The notes: a model not told the origin generated them from the letters alone. 64,000 nt of DNA from Actinomycetota bacterium (GCA_005884115.1 VAXW01000005.1:868001-932000), one strand, 5' to 3'; positions 16,158-24,226 are shown, counted from the first letter of the stretch. Numbers and translations are program-made.

Positions 16158-17001
16158 GTGGCGTGAGCCGCTCGTGCGCCGTCTGATCGACGACCACGGC
16201 GGCCAGAACCCCGAGGCGATCATCGAGCGCTACGCCGAGCGCCTGCGCCAGCAGGCCGGGCAGCACGCGCTGCCGGTCGACCCGGCGGTGATCGCGAGCT
16301 ACCTGGGCGTGCGCCGCCGCCGCGCCGACTACAGCTTCGCGGGGAGAATCCTCGCCGAGCCGAACGGCCAGCTGGTGATGGACATCAACCAGCAGGACTC
16401 GCTTGAACGCCAGCGCTTCACCGAGGCGCACGAGATGATCCACCCGGCGTTCCCGGGATTCGAGAGCGAGCTTCGCTACCGCCTGGACGCCTCGATGGAG
16501 CGCTACGCCGAGAACAGGGAGGAGGAGTACCTGTGCGACCTGGGCGCAGCGGCGCTGCTGATGCCGGCGGAGCTGGTCGCCGAACGCTACACGGTCAAGG
16601 CCGGGATGAGCGACGTGGAGCGGCTCCACAGGGACGCACAGGTGAGCATCGAGGCGGCCGCGAACCGGATGGTGGCCCTCTCGGACGAGCCCGCGGTGAT
16701 GATCTGTATGACCGTCTCGCACAAGCCGGCCGACCGTCCCGCACTGCGCAAGGGCCTGGACGTGCCGAGGCGGCTGCGCGTGCGCTACGCGCTGGCGAGC
16801 CACCTGAACGTCTACGTGCCGAGGTTCAAGGGGGCCGATGACGGGAGCGTGTTCTGCGAGGCGGCCGTCTCGAGCGGCGTTTGCTCAGGCACAACGACTC
16901 TGCCTGGTGCCGAGCACGCAGGCCTGTTCCGCGTGCAGGCCAAGCGCTACGGCAGCGACGATCGCGAGCGCGTGCTCGCGATCGCCCGGCCGACCGCCTG
17001 A
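16141..17001 (+). CDS. ImmA/IrrE-family zinc metallopeptidase
   Basis: A 286-residue protein. The zinc motif HEMIH lies at residues 97-101 within RQRFTEAHEMIHPAFP, and an EEEYLCDLGAAALLMPAE helix provides the distal acidic ligand, as usual in this family. The C-terminal half (about 185-286) is a sensor-like region of unknown ligand, with YVPRFKGADDGSVFCEA and an SGTTTLPGAEHAG stretch. These peptidases inactivate a partner HTH repressor. The start at 16141 overlaps the repressor gene by 17 bases, so the two are made together. It is likely the switch that derepresses the adjacent defence operon; that link is inference. Confidence 0.8.
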   Translation: MPTRREWREPLVRRLIDDHGGQNPEAIIERYAERLRQQAGQHALPVDPAVIASYLGVRRRRADYSFAGRILAEPNGQLVMDINQQDSLERQRFTEAHEMIHPAFPGFESELRYRLDASMERYAENREEEYLCDLGAAALLMPAELVAERYTVKAGMSDVERLHRDAQVSIEAAANRMVALSDEPAVMICMTVSHKPADRPALRKGLDVPRRLRVRYALASHLNVYVPRFKGADDGSVFCEAAVSSGVCSGTTTLPGAEHAGLFRVQAKRYGSDDRERVLAIARPTA

Positions 17002-17111
17002 GCTCGGGGTCTGTGGGTAACGGATCGGGTAACAACGGACGTGCACCGGCTGCCCGAATGCGCACCAACTGCGCCGACCGTCCCGCGTTCGCCGCGGTTG
17101 CGCACTGGCGA

Positions 17112-17168
17112 GTGGCCTTAGGAGCCGGTGGGCGCAAGCCCTTGGAGGTTCGAGTCCTCTCGCCCGCA
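17112..17168 (+). repeat. 3' half of a tRNA-Leu (TAG) gene, integration scar
   Basis: Starting in the anticodon stem-loop (CTTAGGA, anticodon TAG) the sequence runs through a long variable arm (GGTGGGCGCAAGCCC), a perfect T-arm (GGAGG TTCGAGT CCTCT) and the acceptor 3' strand CGCCCGC plus discriminator A. The expected 5' partner GCGGGCG and a D-arm are missing upstream, so it is not a whole gene. Integrative elements that use tRNA genes leave exactly such 3' segments at their far end. It marks the right border of the defence island. No intact tRNA-Leu is in the window. Confidence 0.7.
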
Positions 17169-17173
17169 TCGCA

Positions 17174-17203
17174 GGAAAGGGGCCGCAAGTCGGCCTCCTT
17201 TCC
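17174..17203 (+). terminator. probable terminator after the tRNA-Leu fragment
   Basis: The arms ggaaagg-ggccg and cggcc-t-cctttcc pair around a caagt loop, with one bulge. It sits six bases after the tRNA fragment, the usual place for a tRNA terminator, and is followed by cgtttca and not a clean T run. Confidence 0.5.
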
Positions 17204-17282
17204 CGTTTCAGGCGCTCGCGCCAGCGTGGCGCAGGCGGTATAGTCGCGCGCGAGGGGGCATACCGAGCCGATGGGAGGATCG

Positions 17283-18881
17283 ATGGCCGCGAGAGCTGCC
17301 ACAACTGATCGGCCGCAGGCGAAGGCGTTCAGGAGCGAGCTCTCGCCGGTGAGCTTCCTGCGCCGTAGCGCGTACGTGTTCCCCGACAAGGTTGCCGTGG
17401 TGCATGGCCAACGACGTGTGACCTACGCCGAGTTCGACGAACGGGTCAACCGGCTGGCCTCGGCGCTTATCGGCACGGGGGTTGCGCCGGGCGAGCGGGT
17501 GGCCTTCCTAGCGCCCAACATCCCGGCCCTGCTGGAGGCGCATTACGGCGTGCCGGCGGCCGGCGCGGTACTCGTGCCGATCAACACTCGCCTGGGCGTG
17601 GACGAGGTCAGCTACATCCTCGAGCACTCGGGCACGCGCATGGTGTTCGCGGACCACGAGCTCGCGCATCTGGTACAGGATTGCCCGCTGCCGGTGGTCC
17701 GCATCGACGACACGGGCCTGCCGGGAGATCCCTATGAGGACTTCCTCGCGTCCGGATCGGCGGCTCACGTCGAGCACGCTGTGGCGGATGAGGAGCAGAC
17801 GATCTCGATCAACTACACCTCGGGCACGACGGGGCGCCCGAAGGGCGTCATGTACACCTATCGCGGCGCGTATCTGAACTCGCTGCTGGAGGCCCTGCAG
17901 TCGCACCTGCGCCCCGAGTCGGTGCAGCTTTGGGTGGTGCCCATGTTCCACTGCAACGGCTGGTGCTTCACGTGGGCGGTGACTGCGGTGGGCGCCCGTC
18001 ATGTGTGCCTGCGGAAGGTCGATGCGGGCGCGATGTGGGAGCTCTTCGAGCGCGAGGGGATCACTCACTACAACGCCGCGCCCACAGTTCATCTGGGGGT
18101 CGTGACCCACCCCTCGGCGCACCGCTTGGAGCGCGGGTTGACGGTCGCGATCGGTGGCGCACCGCCGTCGCCGACGCTGCTGGCGAAGCTCTCGGCCCTC
18201 AACTTCATCCCCGTGCACGTTTACGGCCTGACGGAGACGTACGGGCCGTACACGGTGTGCGAGCCGCAGGAGGAGTGGGGGCGGCTCTCCGAGGAGGAGC
18301 GCGCGCTGATGCTCGGTCGTCAGGGGGTGCACAACATCGTCGCCGATCCAATCCGAGTCGTCGATGCGGAGATGCATGACGTCCCTCGCGATGGCGAGAC
18401 GATGGGTGAGGTGGTGATGCGGGGCAACAATGTGATGAAGGGCTACTTCGAGGATCCCGAAGCTACGGCGCTCGCGTTCGCCGGCGGCTGGTTTCACTCC
18501 GGCGATGTTGGGGTTATGCACGCCGACGGCTACATCGAGCTGCGCGATCGCAAGAAGGACATCATCATCTCGGGCGGCGAGAACATCTCGACGATCGAGG
18601 TGGAGAACACGATCTGCAGCCACCCGGCGGTGCTCGAGTGCGCGGTGGTTGCGATCCCGGATGAGCGCTGGGGCGAGCGCCCGAAGGCGTTCGTCGCGCT
18701 CGCCGAGGGCCAGCGAGCGAGCGAGCAGGAGATCATCGACTACTGCCGCGAGCGACTGGCTCGCTTCAAGGCGCCCGTCGCTGTCGAGTTCGGCGAGCTG
18801 CCCAAGACCTCGACCGGCAAGGTACAGAAGTACAGGCTGCGCGAGCGAGAGTGGGCAGGCCGGGAGAAGCGGGTCAATTGA
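17283..18881 (+). CDS. acyl-CoA synthetase (AMP-forming, fatty-acid type)
   Basis: A 532-residue ANL-superfamily enzyme; ATG at 17283 has GGGAGG four bases upstream, better than the ATG at 17271. The adenylation motif SGTTGRPKGVMYTYRG, the VYGLTETYGP core, GWFHSGDVGVMHADGYIEL and the C-terminal RKKDIIISGGENIS and PKTSTGKVQKY lysine motif are all present. It activates a medium- or long-chain carboxylic acid with ATP and CoA. The WVVPMFHCNGWCF segment is typical of the AcoE/medium-chain branch. No other beta-oxidation genes adjoin, so the substrate is not defined. Complete length. Confidence 0.9.
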   Translation: MAARAATTDRPQAKAFRSELSPVSFLRRSAYVFPDKVAVVHGQRRVTYAEFDERVNRLASALIGTGVAPGERVAFLAPNIPALLEAHYGVPAAGAVLVPINTRLGVDEVSYILEHSGTRMVFADHELAHLVQDCPLPVVRIDDTGLPGDPYEDFLASGSAAHVEHAVADEEQTISINYTSGTTGRPKGVMYTYRGAYLNSLLEALQSHLRPESVQLWVVPMFHCNGWCFTWAVTAVGARHVCLRKVDAGAMWELFEREGITHYNAAPTVHLGVVTHPSAHRLERGLTVAIGGAPPSPTLLAKLSALNFIPVHVYGLTETYGPYTVCEPQEEWGRLSEEERALMLGRQGVHNIVADPIRVVDAEMHDVPRDGETMGEVVMRGNNVMKGYFEDPEATALAFAGGWFHSGDVGVMHADGYIELRDRKKDIIISGGENISTIEVENTICSHPAVLECAVVAIPDERWGERPKAFVALAEGQRASEQEIIDYCRERLARFKAPVAVEFGELPKTSTGKVQKYRLREREWAGREKRVN

Positions 18882-18995
18882 GGCGGGCCGAACTGCGCCG
18901 CAAGCTCTCGGCCCGTCGCGGAGACCTTGAGTAGGGCAGATCGAGCAGCGCCGGTAACAATCGAGCCTCCCCGCCCGCACTAGCCTGCAGGGGCG

Positions 18996-19562
18996 ATGGC
19001 CGGACTCGACCGACTGCAGCTGCGCCTCGCCTCGGCTGCCGACAGCGAACGCATCGCGCGGCTGCACGCGGACAGCTGGCGCCGCCACTACCGGGGTGCC
19101 TATTCGGACGCGTTCCTCGATGGGGACGTGGGAGCCGATCGGCGAGCTGTGTGGGCGCGACGGCTGCAGAAGCCAGACGCCGAGAGCGCGACGATCATCG
19201 CCGAGGAAAAGGGGGGATCGCTCGTGGGCTTCGTGCACGTCGTCTTCGACGACGATCCAACGTGGGGCGCGCTGATCGACAACATCCATGTCGCCGGCGA
19301 GCGCCAGCGCGGGGGCGTCGGCACCAGGCTCATGGCTGCCGCCGCCGAGGCGGTGATCGAGCGCCGCGCGCCCGGCGGCCTGTACCTGTGGGTGCTCGAG
19401 CAGAACGTTGCAGCGCGGGCCTTTTATGAAGCACGGGGAGGCCGTTTCGCCGAGCGAGCGCCTGTCGACGCCCCAGGAGGCGTTCCGGCCCGACTCAACG
19501 GATCACCGCTCAAGATGCGCTACGTGTGGCCAGAACCCGCCCTGCTGCAGCGCCACCCCTGA
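18996..19562 (+). CDS. GNAT-family N-acetyltransferase
   Basis: A 188-residue protein with the GNAT fold: LRLASAADSERIARLHADSW at the N-terminus, the IDNIHVAGERQRGGVGTRLM acetyl-CoA-binding motif A in the middle, and LWVLEQNVAARAFYEARGGR near the end. It resembles RimI-like or small-molecule acetyltransferases; the acceptor is unknown. The C-terminus carries a proline-rich tail. It is a single gene between the acyl-CoA ligase and the lipase. Confidence 0.85.
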   Translation: MAGLDRLQLRLASAADSERIARLHADSWRRHYRGAYSDAFLDGDVGADRRAVWARRLQKPDAESATIIAEEKGGSLVGFVHVVFDDDPTWGALIDNIHVAGERQRGGVGTRLMAAAAEAVIERRAPGGLYLWVLEQNVAARAFYEARGGRFAERAPVDAPGGVPARLNGSPLKMRYVWPEPALLQRHP

Positions 19563-19677
19563 CCCCACGAAGCTTCGTCCGGGGCAGCTGGTGTCCTCGG
19601 CCCGGTCCGGCGGCACGCTTGACAGCCCCTCTGCGACGGGCTAGCTTGCGCGTCGAGCTCGGAGAGAGGGAGGAGCG

Positions 19678-20712
19678 ATGACGAACATGCGAGCAACCTG
19701 GCTGCTGCGCCTGACGCTGGTGGCGCTGGCGTGCGGCAGCTGCTGGACGTCGACGGCCGCGGCTGAATATGCGCCCGTGAACCAGCCTGGCCCTGCGCTG
19801 CAGGTGCCGGGCAAGACGCTGCGCGCCGCGCTCCGCTGCACCCCCTCGGTCGCCACCGACGCGCGCGAGCCGATCCTGCTCGTCCCCGGCACGACGTTGA
19901 CGCCGGAAGAGAACTTCTCCTGGAACTACGAGCGCGCGCTGACGAGCCTCGGGCTGCCGTACTGCACGGTCGAACTGCCCAACAAAGCGATGTCCGACAT
20001 CCAGGTCGCGGGCGAATACGTCGTCTACGCGCTGCGCAGGATGAGCCGCTTCGAAGGCCGTAGCCGCGCGCGCAAGGTACAGATAATCGGCTACAGCCAG
20101 GGCGGGATGGTTCCGCGCTGGGCGCTTCGCTTCTGGCCGGACACGCGCAAGCTGGTGGACGACGACGTGGGACTCGACGCGTCCAACCACGGCACCGTGA
20201 CGGCCGAGCCGTCGTGCCTTGAAGCGTGCGCGCCGGCGGTTTGGCAGCAGCGCGACAACTCCGCCTTCATCGCCGCGCTCAACTCCTTCCAGGAAACGTT
20301 CCCAGGCATCTCATACACGGAGATCTACTCGCAAGACGACGAGATTGTGGTGCCCAACACGAACGAACAGGGCAGCTCCTCGGTGCACTCGGGCGGTGGC
20401 ACGATCGCGAACATCGCCGTGCAGGAAGTGTGTCCGGGGCACGTTGCCGATCACTTGGCGATGGGGAGCTATGACCCCGTGGGCTACGCGCTCGCACTGG
20501 ATGCGGTCACGCACGCCGGCCCCGCGCAGGCGGCGCGCGTCGGCCTGACGGTGTGCGCTGAAGCGTTCCAGCCGGGCGTGAACCCGGAAACGTTCGTCAC
20601 CGACGACGCCACGTACAACCAGGAGATCTTCGAAACGTTCGCGACCTATCCGCGCGCCGAAAGCGAACCGCCGCTGAAGTGCTACGTGACGGCGAGCTGC
20701 CCGCGCGGATGA
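19678..20712 (+). CDS. secreted lipase of the alpha/beta-hydrolase fold
   Basis: A 344-residue protein with a signal peptide (cleavage near residue 29, AAA-EY). The serine nucleophile S140 is in GYSQGG, the acid is D220 or D221 in YSQDDEIVV, and histidine 255 is in VCPGHVADHL. The arrangement matches the CalB/actinobacterial triacylglycerol lipase family, including the PILLVPGTT oxyanion segment. It acts outside the cell on esters or lipids. The start at 19678 has GGGAGGAG upstream. Complete. Confidence 0.85.
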   Translation: MTNMRATWLLRLTLVALACGSCWTSTAAAEYAPVNQPGPALQVPGKTLRAALRCTPSVATDAREPILLVPGTTLTPEENFSWNYERALTSLGLPYCTVELPNKAMSDIQVAGEYVVYALRRMSRFEGRSRARKVQIIGYSQGGMVPRWALRFWPDTRKLVDDDVGLDASNHGTVTAEPSCLEACAPAVWQQRDNSAFIAALNSFQETFPGISYTEIYSQDDEIVVPNTNEQGSSSVHSGGGTIANIAVQEVCPGHVADHLAMGSYDPVGYALALDAVTHAGPAQAARVGLTVCAEAFQPGVNPETFVTDDATYNQEIFETFATYPRAESEPPLKCYVTASCPRG

Positions 20713-20728
20713 GGCGGCGCGCCCGTCG

Positions 20729-21496
20729 GTGTCAGGCCGCGCTGGCACTAGGGCGATCCGCGCGTCCGTCGCCGGCGCTGTTCAGGGCGTCGGCTTTCGC
20801 GAGGCGACCCGGCGCCGGGCGGTGGCTCTCGGGGTGCAGGGCTGGGTCCGCAACGCAGAGGACGGCACCGTCGCGTTGCACGCCGAGGGTTCGCCGCTTG
20901 CGCTTGACGAGCTGATCGCCTTCCTGCACGAGGGCCCGCGCGGCGCCTCGGTCGCGCAGGTCGACGTGCGCGAGGTGGCCGTCGAGGGCCACGAGCAGTT
21001 CGCGATGCGAGGCGTCAGCGCCGGTTCCTTCCTTGTGCGCGAGCATGCGGCCAGGGCCCGTCACTTCGACCTGCGCCTGGAGGTCGCAGGCGCGATGCGC
21101 TCGTGGGCTGTTCCCAAGGGGCCCTCGCTCGACCCCTCGGTCAAGCGCCTCGCCGTCGAGGTCGCTGACCACGAGCTCGATGCGGGCACCCTCGAGGGCG
21201 CGAGCGGGGGTGGTGCCGCGATCGTCTGGGACCGCGGGCCGTATGAGCAGGGCGGTCGCGTGCCGTGGCCGCAGGCGCTCGAGCGCGGCCACGCCGTCTT
21301 CGTCCTGCACGGGCAGAAGCTTCGCGGAGGATTCGCGCTGCAGCGCACGCGACCTGGGCCGAAGGCGCAGTGGCTGCTGCTCAAGCGGCGCGACCAGCAC
21401 GCCCGGGACGGCTACGACGTCGTCGCCGAGCAGCCGGCGTCCGTGCTCAGCGGGTGCACGCTCGAGCAGGTGCTCGCCGGCGCCGATCCGAACTAG
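20729..21496 (+). CDS. fusion: acylphosphatase and LigD-type 3'-phosphoesterase domain
   Basis: A 255-residue protein starting at GTG 20729, 17 bases after the lipase gene. Residues about 10-90 are an acylphosphatase: AGAVQGVGFRE carries the catalytic arginine, and GWVRNAEDGTV the asparagine. From about 100 on it becomes a LigD phosphoesterase domain: REHAARARHFDLRLE, RSWAVPKGPSLDP, KRLAVEVADHELD and VWDRGPYE. The histidine/aspartate/arginine metal and active-site residues of LigD PE are present, but the tyrosine usually found shortly after the second histidine (DHPLEY) is replaced. LigD PE removes 3' phosphates or ribonucleotides at DNA ends. Why it is joined to acylphosphatase is unknown. 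Confidence 0.75.
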   Translation: MSGRAGTRAIRASVAGAVQGVGFREATRRRAVALGVQGWVRNAEDGTVALHAEGSPLALDELIAFLHEGPRGASVAQVDVREVAVEGHEQFAMRGVSAGSFLVREHAARARHFDLRLEVAGAMRSWAVPKGPSLDPSVKRLAVEVADHELDAGTLEGASGGGAAIVWDRGPYEQGGRVPWPQALERGHAVFVLHGQKLRGGFALQRTRPGPKAQWLLLKRRDQHARDGYDVVAEQPASVLSGCTLEQVLAGADPN

Positions 21497-21533
21497 GCGC
21501 CTCGAGCCCAGCGCCTACAATCGCAGCGTCCCT

Positions 21534-21604
21534 GGGGGACTGGTGTATCGGTAACACGGTGGTCTCCAAAACCGCAACGCGAGGTTCGACTCCTCGGTCC
21601 CCCG
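21534..21604 (+). tRNA. tRNA-Trp (CCA)
   Basis: The acceptor GGGGGAC pairs with GTCCCCC; D-arm GTGT/ACAC; anticodon stem GTGGT/ACCGC around CTCCAAA (anticodon CCA); T-arm CGAGG TTCGACT CCTCG. The discriminator is G. The 3' CCA is not encoded. The gene is complete at 71 bases. Its 3' 44 bases plus eight flanking bases are duplicated at 22950-23001. Confidence 0.9.
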
Positions 21605-21834
21605 TAGCGCATAAACCCGGCAGAATCGCCGGATTTGCAGGCTCTCACGACGGCCCCCGTGCGCGAGGGGCGCGAGCACGCGCACTGTCTCGGCCGGAGA
21701 AGTCGGCGACGCGTAGGACGTACCTGCACCTTCAGCTAGGGCGTGACTACCGGTTCTTCCGTCGCGGCAGTTCACACCCCCCGTTAGCGTTAGAGCATCA
21801 CGCGAGCGCGTCGATATCTGAGAAAGACTCTTTC

Positions 21835-22056
21835 ATGTTGATCTACTTCCTGATATCGATCGCCGTCGTGAACGTTCTCGGCGTCGTTGTCATGGCACGA
21901 CTAGAGCGCAGACTCTCGGGTACCACGGATGAGCTTCGGCACCCGGTCGCTCGCAGGGGTGCAGACCCGGTCATCCCTGCCAATCTGTCCTGCGGCGACG
22001 ATCGAGTGCGCGCTCATCAGCCGGTCCCTTGTCGGCCGTCCTACCTCACGCTCTGA
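21835..22056 (+). CDS. small membrane protein, hypothetical
   Basis: A 73-residue protein: MLIYFLISIAVVNVLGVVVM is one transmembrane helix, followed by a charged tail (ARLERRLSGTTDELRHP). The stop overlaps the next start as TGATG, so the two are coupled. It lies between tRNA-Trp and the first tRNA 3'-end copy, in the scar interval. The function is unknown. The ribosome site is weak. Confidence 0.5.
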   Translation: MLIYFLISIAVVNVLGVVVMARLERRLSGTTDELRHPVARRGADPVIPANLSCGDDRVRAHQPVPCRPSYLTL

Positions 22057-22253
22057 TGGCGGCTGGGGGCACGATCACCCGCGCGATCGAGCGGACCGTG
22101 CTCGCGAGCCGGTGCCTTGTCGGCGCCAGCGACGACCTGCGGGCCTACGCCCGCAACGGCGGCCCGGCCGGCGAGGTCGCCGCTGAGCTGCTGCGAGACC
22201 AGGCGCTGAGGCTCGAGCAGATCGCCGAGACGATCGAGGGGCTGAGGGGCTAG
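22056..22253 (+). CDS. small hypothetical protein, helical
   Basis: Starts at ATG 22056 inside the TGATG overlap with the preceding gene. The 65 residues (MAAGGTITRAIERTVLASR, then GASDDLRAYARNGGPAG and an EVAAELLRDQALRLEQIAET helix) have good codon usage and predict two helices. The family is not recognised. Paired with the small membrane protein it could be a two-part small system; no toxin or antitoxin motif is visible. Confidence 0.5.
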   Translation: MAAGGTITRAIERTVLASRCLVGASDDLRAYARNGGPAGEVAAELLRDQALRLEQIAETIEGLRG

Positions 22254-22362
22254 GCGCCCACGCCCCCGGTCAAACGCCAGCGAGCTCGTGCGCGAGCTGG
22301 CGCGCAGTGGAGAACCCTTCGACCTCGCTCCAGAGGGCGGATGATCCGCTGCCGAGTGGGGG

Positions 22363-22683
22363 CTACTCGAACGCGGAGATGCCCACCGTCTGAGCTATGT
22401 CGTCGATTATTCCGAGGGCCTGCTGATCGTCTTGCAGATCAAACGCAATCGCAGCCTCATGGGCCAATCCATCGCGTGTGGGTGGGACCCTTTCGATCAG
22501 AGAGCGTCGCAAGGTCGCAAGCACGGCTTGGGTCGCGCCTTCGAGTCGCCGGAGGCGAAGGGTCAAGTCGACGGACTGTGGCTGCGTGTAGGGCGCGCTA
22601 CGGTCGAGCCCAACCATCCGGTAGTCGGCGGGCAGATCGGCAATGCGGAGGCGCTGCTGGTTAGTCAGCGTCATCGTCTCCAT
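22363..22683 (-). CDS. hypothetical protein in the tRNA-Trp scar interval
   Basis: A 106-residue protein from ATG 22683, chosen because AGAGGAG lies about seven bases upstream; a second ATG nine bases on is possible. The N-terminal TLTNQQRLRIADLPADYRM and the central helical part (LTLRLRRLEGATQAVLATLR) are well formed, and the C-terminus ends DIAQTVGISAFE. No known domain is recognised. Codon usage agrees with the genome. Confidence 0.5.
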   Translation of the reverse strand: METMTLTNQQRLRIADLPADYRMVGLDRSAPYTQPQSVDLTLRLRRLEGATQAVLATLRRSLIERVPPTRDGLAHEAAIAFDLQDDQQALGIIDDIAQTVGISAFE

Positions 22684-22949
22684 GAGGTACTCCTCTCTTC
22701 CACGCGACATCTTCGCGCAGTTTGGGAGGAAGGGAGCGAGCGAAAGCCGCACGGTGCGAAGAGTTCCTAGCTTGGGCGGAGCGCATCGGGGCGCAGGCGA
22801 CCACTGACGTTGCGTGCGGCGCTGGCGGCTGCACACGTGCCCACCACCGTCCTAACCCGCAGCCAGGCCGAAGGCGAACCAGCGAGCTCCGAATAGCGTT
22901 CGGTGGGACGCACGCGTGGTCGGACCGAGTGGCACACCGACTGGCCCAC

Positions 22950-23001
22950 GGTCTCCAAAACCGCAACGCGAGGTTCGACTCCTCGGTCCCCCGTAGCGCA
23001 T
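22950..23001 (+). repeat. direct copy of the tRNA-Trp 3' end (integration scar)
   Basis: All 52 bases are identical to 21561-21612, from ggtctcc in the anticodon loop through the T-arm and acceptor strand and eight bases past the tRNA end. The 5' half of a tRNA is absent, so it is not a second gene. The copies bracket 1.3 kb containing three small genes. This is the typical attL/attR arrangement. Confidence 0.9.
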
Positions 23002-23120
23002 CAGAGAGCCAAGAACCCACATCCCCTCGCGCGCAGCGGATCAGAGCGGGTCGATCGATTGACACCGCCCGGTGACGCTGAAAGGATCTGTTTTCCCGTA
23101 CGGATGCCAAGGAGGGAGCT

Positions 23121-23342
23121 ATGAAGCGTTTCATCGTGATCGCGAGCGTCGTCTGCGCGTTCGGAATCGGTGCGACTCCCGCTGGCGCTAGCAACCCGAG
23201 CTGCGCCGCACAATTTGTCACCTCGCACGTCGGACCCGGCTTTGGTACGGCCGTCAGTACCGAGGCGCGGGAATTCGGGGCCGCTTTCGGCGCGGAGACG
23301 AAGGAATTCGGAACCGCACCGCACGAAGCCTGTCCGGGGTAG
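23121..23342 (+). CDS. small secreted protein, hypothetical
   Basis: A 73-residue protein with a signal peptide (MKRFIVIASVVCAFGIGATP, cut near AGA-SN) and a strong AAGGAGGGAG site. The mature 47 residues include two cysteines (SCAAQFV and EACPG) and two similar segments, EAREFGAAFGAE and ETKEFGTAPHE. It lies between two tRNA-Trp 3'-end copies. The family is not recognised. A strong hairpin follows at 23507-23541. Confidence 0.65.
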   Translation: MKRFIVIASVVCAFGIGATPAGASNPSCAAQFVTSHVGPGFGTAVSTEAREFGAAFGAETKEFGTAPHEACPG

Positions 23343-23506
23343 TCGGAATGGCGACACCGGGTCCGACTGGACGGGCGCTTGTGTGGCTGGGGGTCAGCGC
23401 GCAGTCCGCCGGTAGGCGCGAACGTCCCCTGGGGATCGTCGGGCATTTGCGGCTCACAGGTAGGGGCCGGCTGGGGGATGTGAGGACAGTCCTCCGGTCG
23501 TCCTGA

Positions 23507-23541
23507 CAGGGCGCCCGCGTTACCAAGCCGCGGGCGCCCTG
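23507..23541 (+). terminator. strong hairpin, probable terminator
   Basis: The arms cagggcgcccgcg and cgcgggcgccctg are perfectly complementary over 13 bases with a nine-base loop. It is followed by ttgcctttc, a weak T-rich tract. It lies 165 bases after the small secreted gene. Confidence 0.6.
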
Positions 23542-24028
23542 TTGCCTTTCGCGCTCCCTCCGAGAATTCTCCGAGCGGCCCACCGCGAAAGGCTCGCTGT
23601 TTGCGCTCCGGGCCTGTTTGCCGCGGGGAGGTTTGGGCAACAGAGAGGAACCTCGCACGGATTCCTTCGCTGTGAGAAACCGGTGCGGAGAATGGAGCAC
23701 TGGCGACCGCTCGCCGGGTCTGGCATGGAGACGCGACGGACCAGCAGCAAGGACAGAGAACCCGGCCAGCGGTCCCAACCCCGCCCAAGAGGGCCGCTGC
23801 TCACTCCTGGCAGGGGGCTGCGCGCGGCCACTGTGGGCGAGAGCATCCTGCCTGATCGTCTGGGCGTGTCTGCACAAACGTCTAGTAGCCCTCAGCTCCT
23901 CGCCCGACGATACTTCACCTGCGGCGAACGATTCGGCTCAAGGCGACGCTCAGGTGGGATGCCACCCGCTCGCAGAACAACACATCTCCGAGAAAGCGCC
24001 GCTCTCAATCCATTCCTCCTGGACGGGC

Positions 24029-24063
24029 AGCAGGGGCGGCGTGCTTAGAGCGCCGCCCCTGCT
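24029..24063. terminator. perfect 13-bp hairpin, probable terminator
   Basis: The arms agcaggggcggcg and cgccgcccctgct pair perfectly around a nine-base loop. ttctttg follows on the + strand. It lies about 160 bases past the stop of the leftward gene ending at 24227, so it could serve that gene or a lost rightward gene. Confidence 0.5.
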
Positions 24064-24152
24064 TTCTTTGCGAGCTGGTTGCTCTGGGGGCGCGAAACTG
24101 CAACCACCGAGCACGGAGTCCCCGCCGTACCGGGAAACGGCCGTTAGGCGAC

Positions 24153-24200
24153 GATCTCCAAAAGCGCGACGCGCGGTTTGACTCCTCCGTCCGCCCAGCG
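24153..24200 (+). repeat. decayed third copy of the tRNA-Trp 3' end
   Basis: The sequence gatctccaaaagcgcgacgc and what follows (ggtttgactcctccgtccgccc) matches 21562-21608 with several substitutions, in the same orientation. It marks an older integration at the same tRNA gene. Confidence 0.65.
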
Positions 24201-24226
24201 CGTCTAGCAGGGCGCAGCGCTTAGGC

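Larger units (their letters stand above)
23343..24226. other. 0.9 kb without a recognised gene, with two GC-rich hairpins
   Basis: Open frames here have poor codon usage and are judged shadows. The stretch contains perfect 13-bp hairpins at 23507-23541 and 24029-24063 and the decayed tRNA-Trp copy at 24153-24200. It may be the remnant of an integrated element. Confidence 0.4.

Noticed and set aside
17112..17168. Complete tRNA-Leu gene
   Set aside because: The acceptor 5' strand and D-arm are missing upstream, so only a 3' half is present.
17508..19289. Leftward frame of 593 codons antisense to the acyl-CoA ligase
   Set aside because: It is a shadow of a clear gene with full motif set on the other strand.
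22661..23788. Leftward frame of 375 codons over the tRNA-Trp copy
   Set aside because: It reads through the tRNA fragment and the small secreted gene in antisense; low complexity and no domain.
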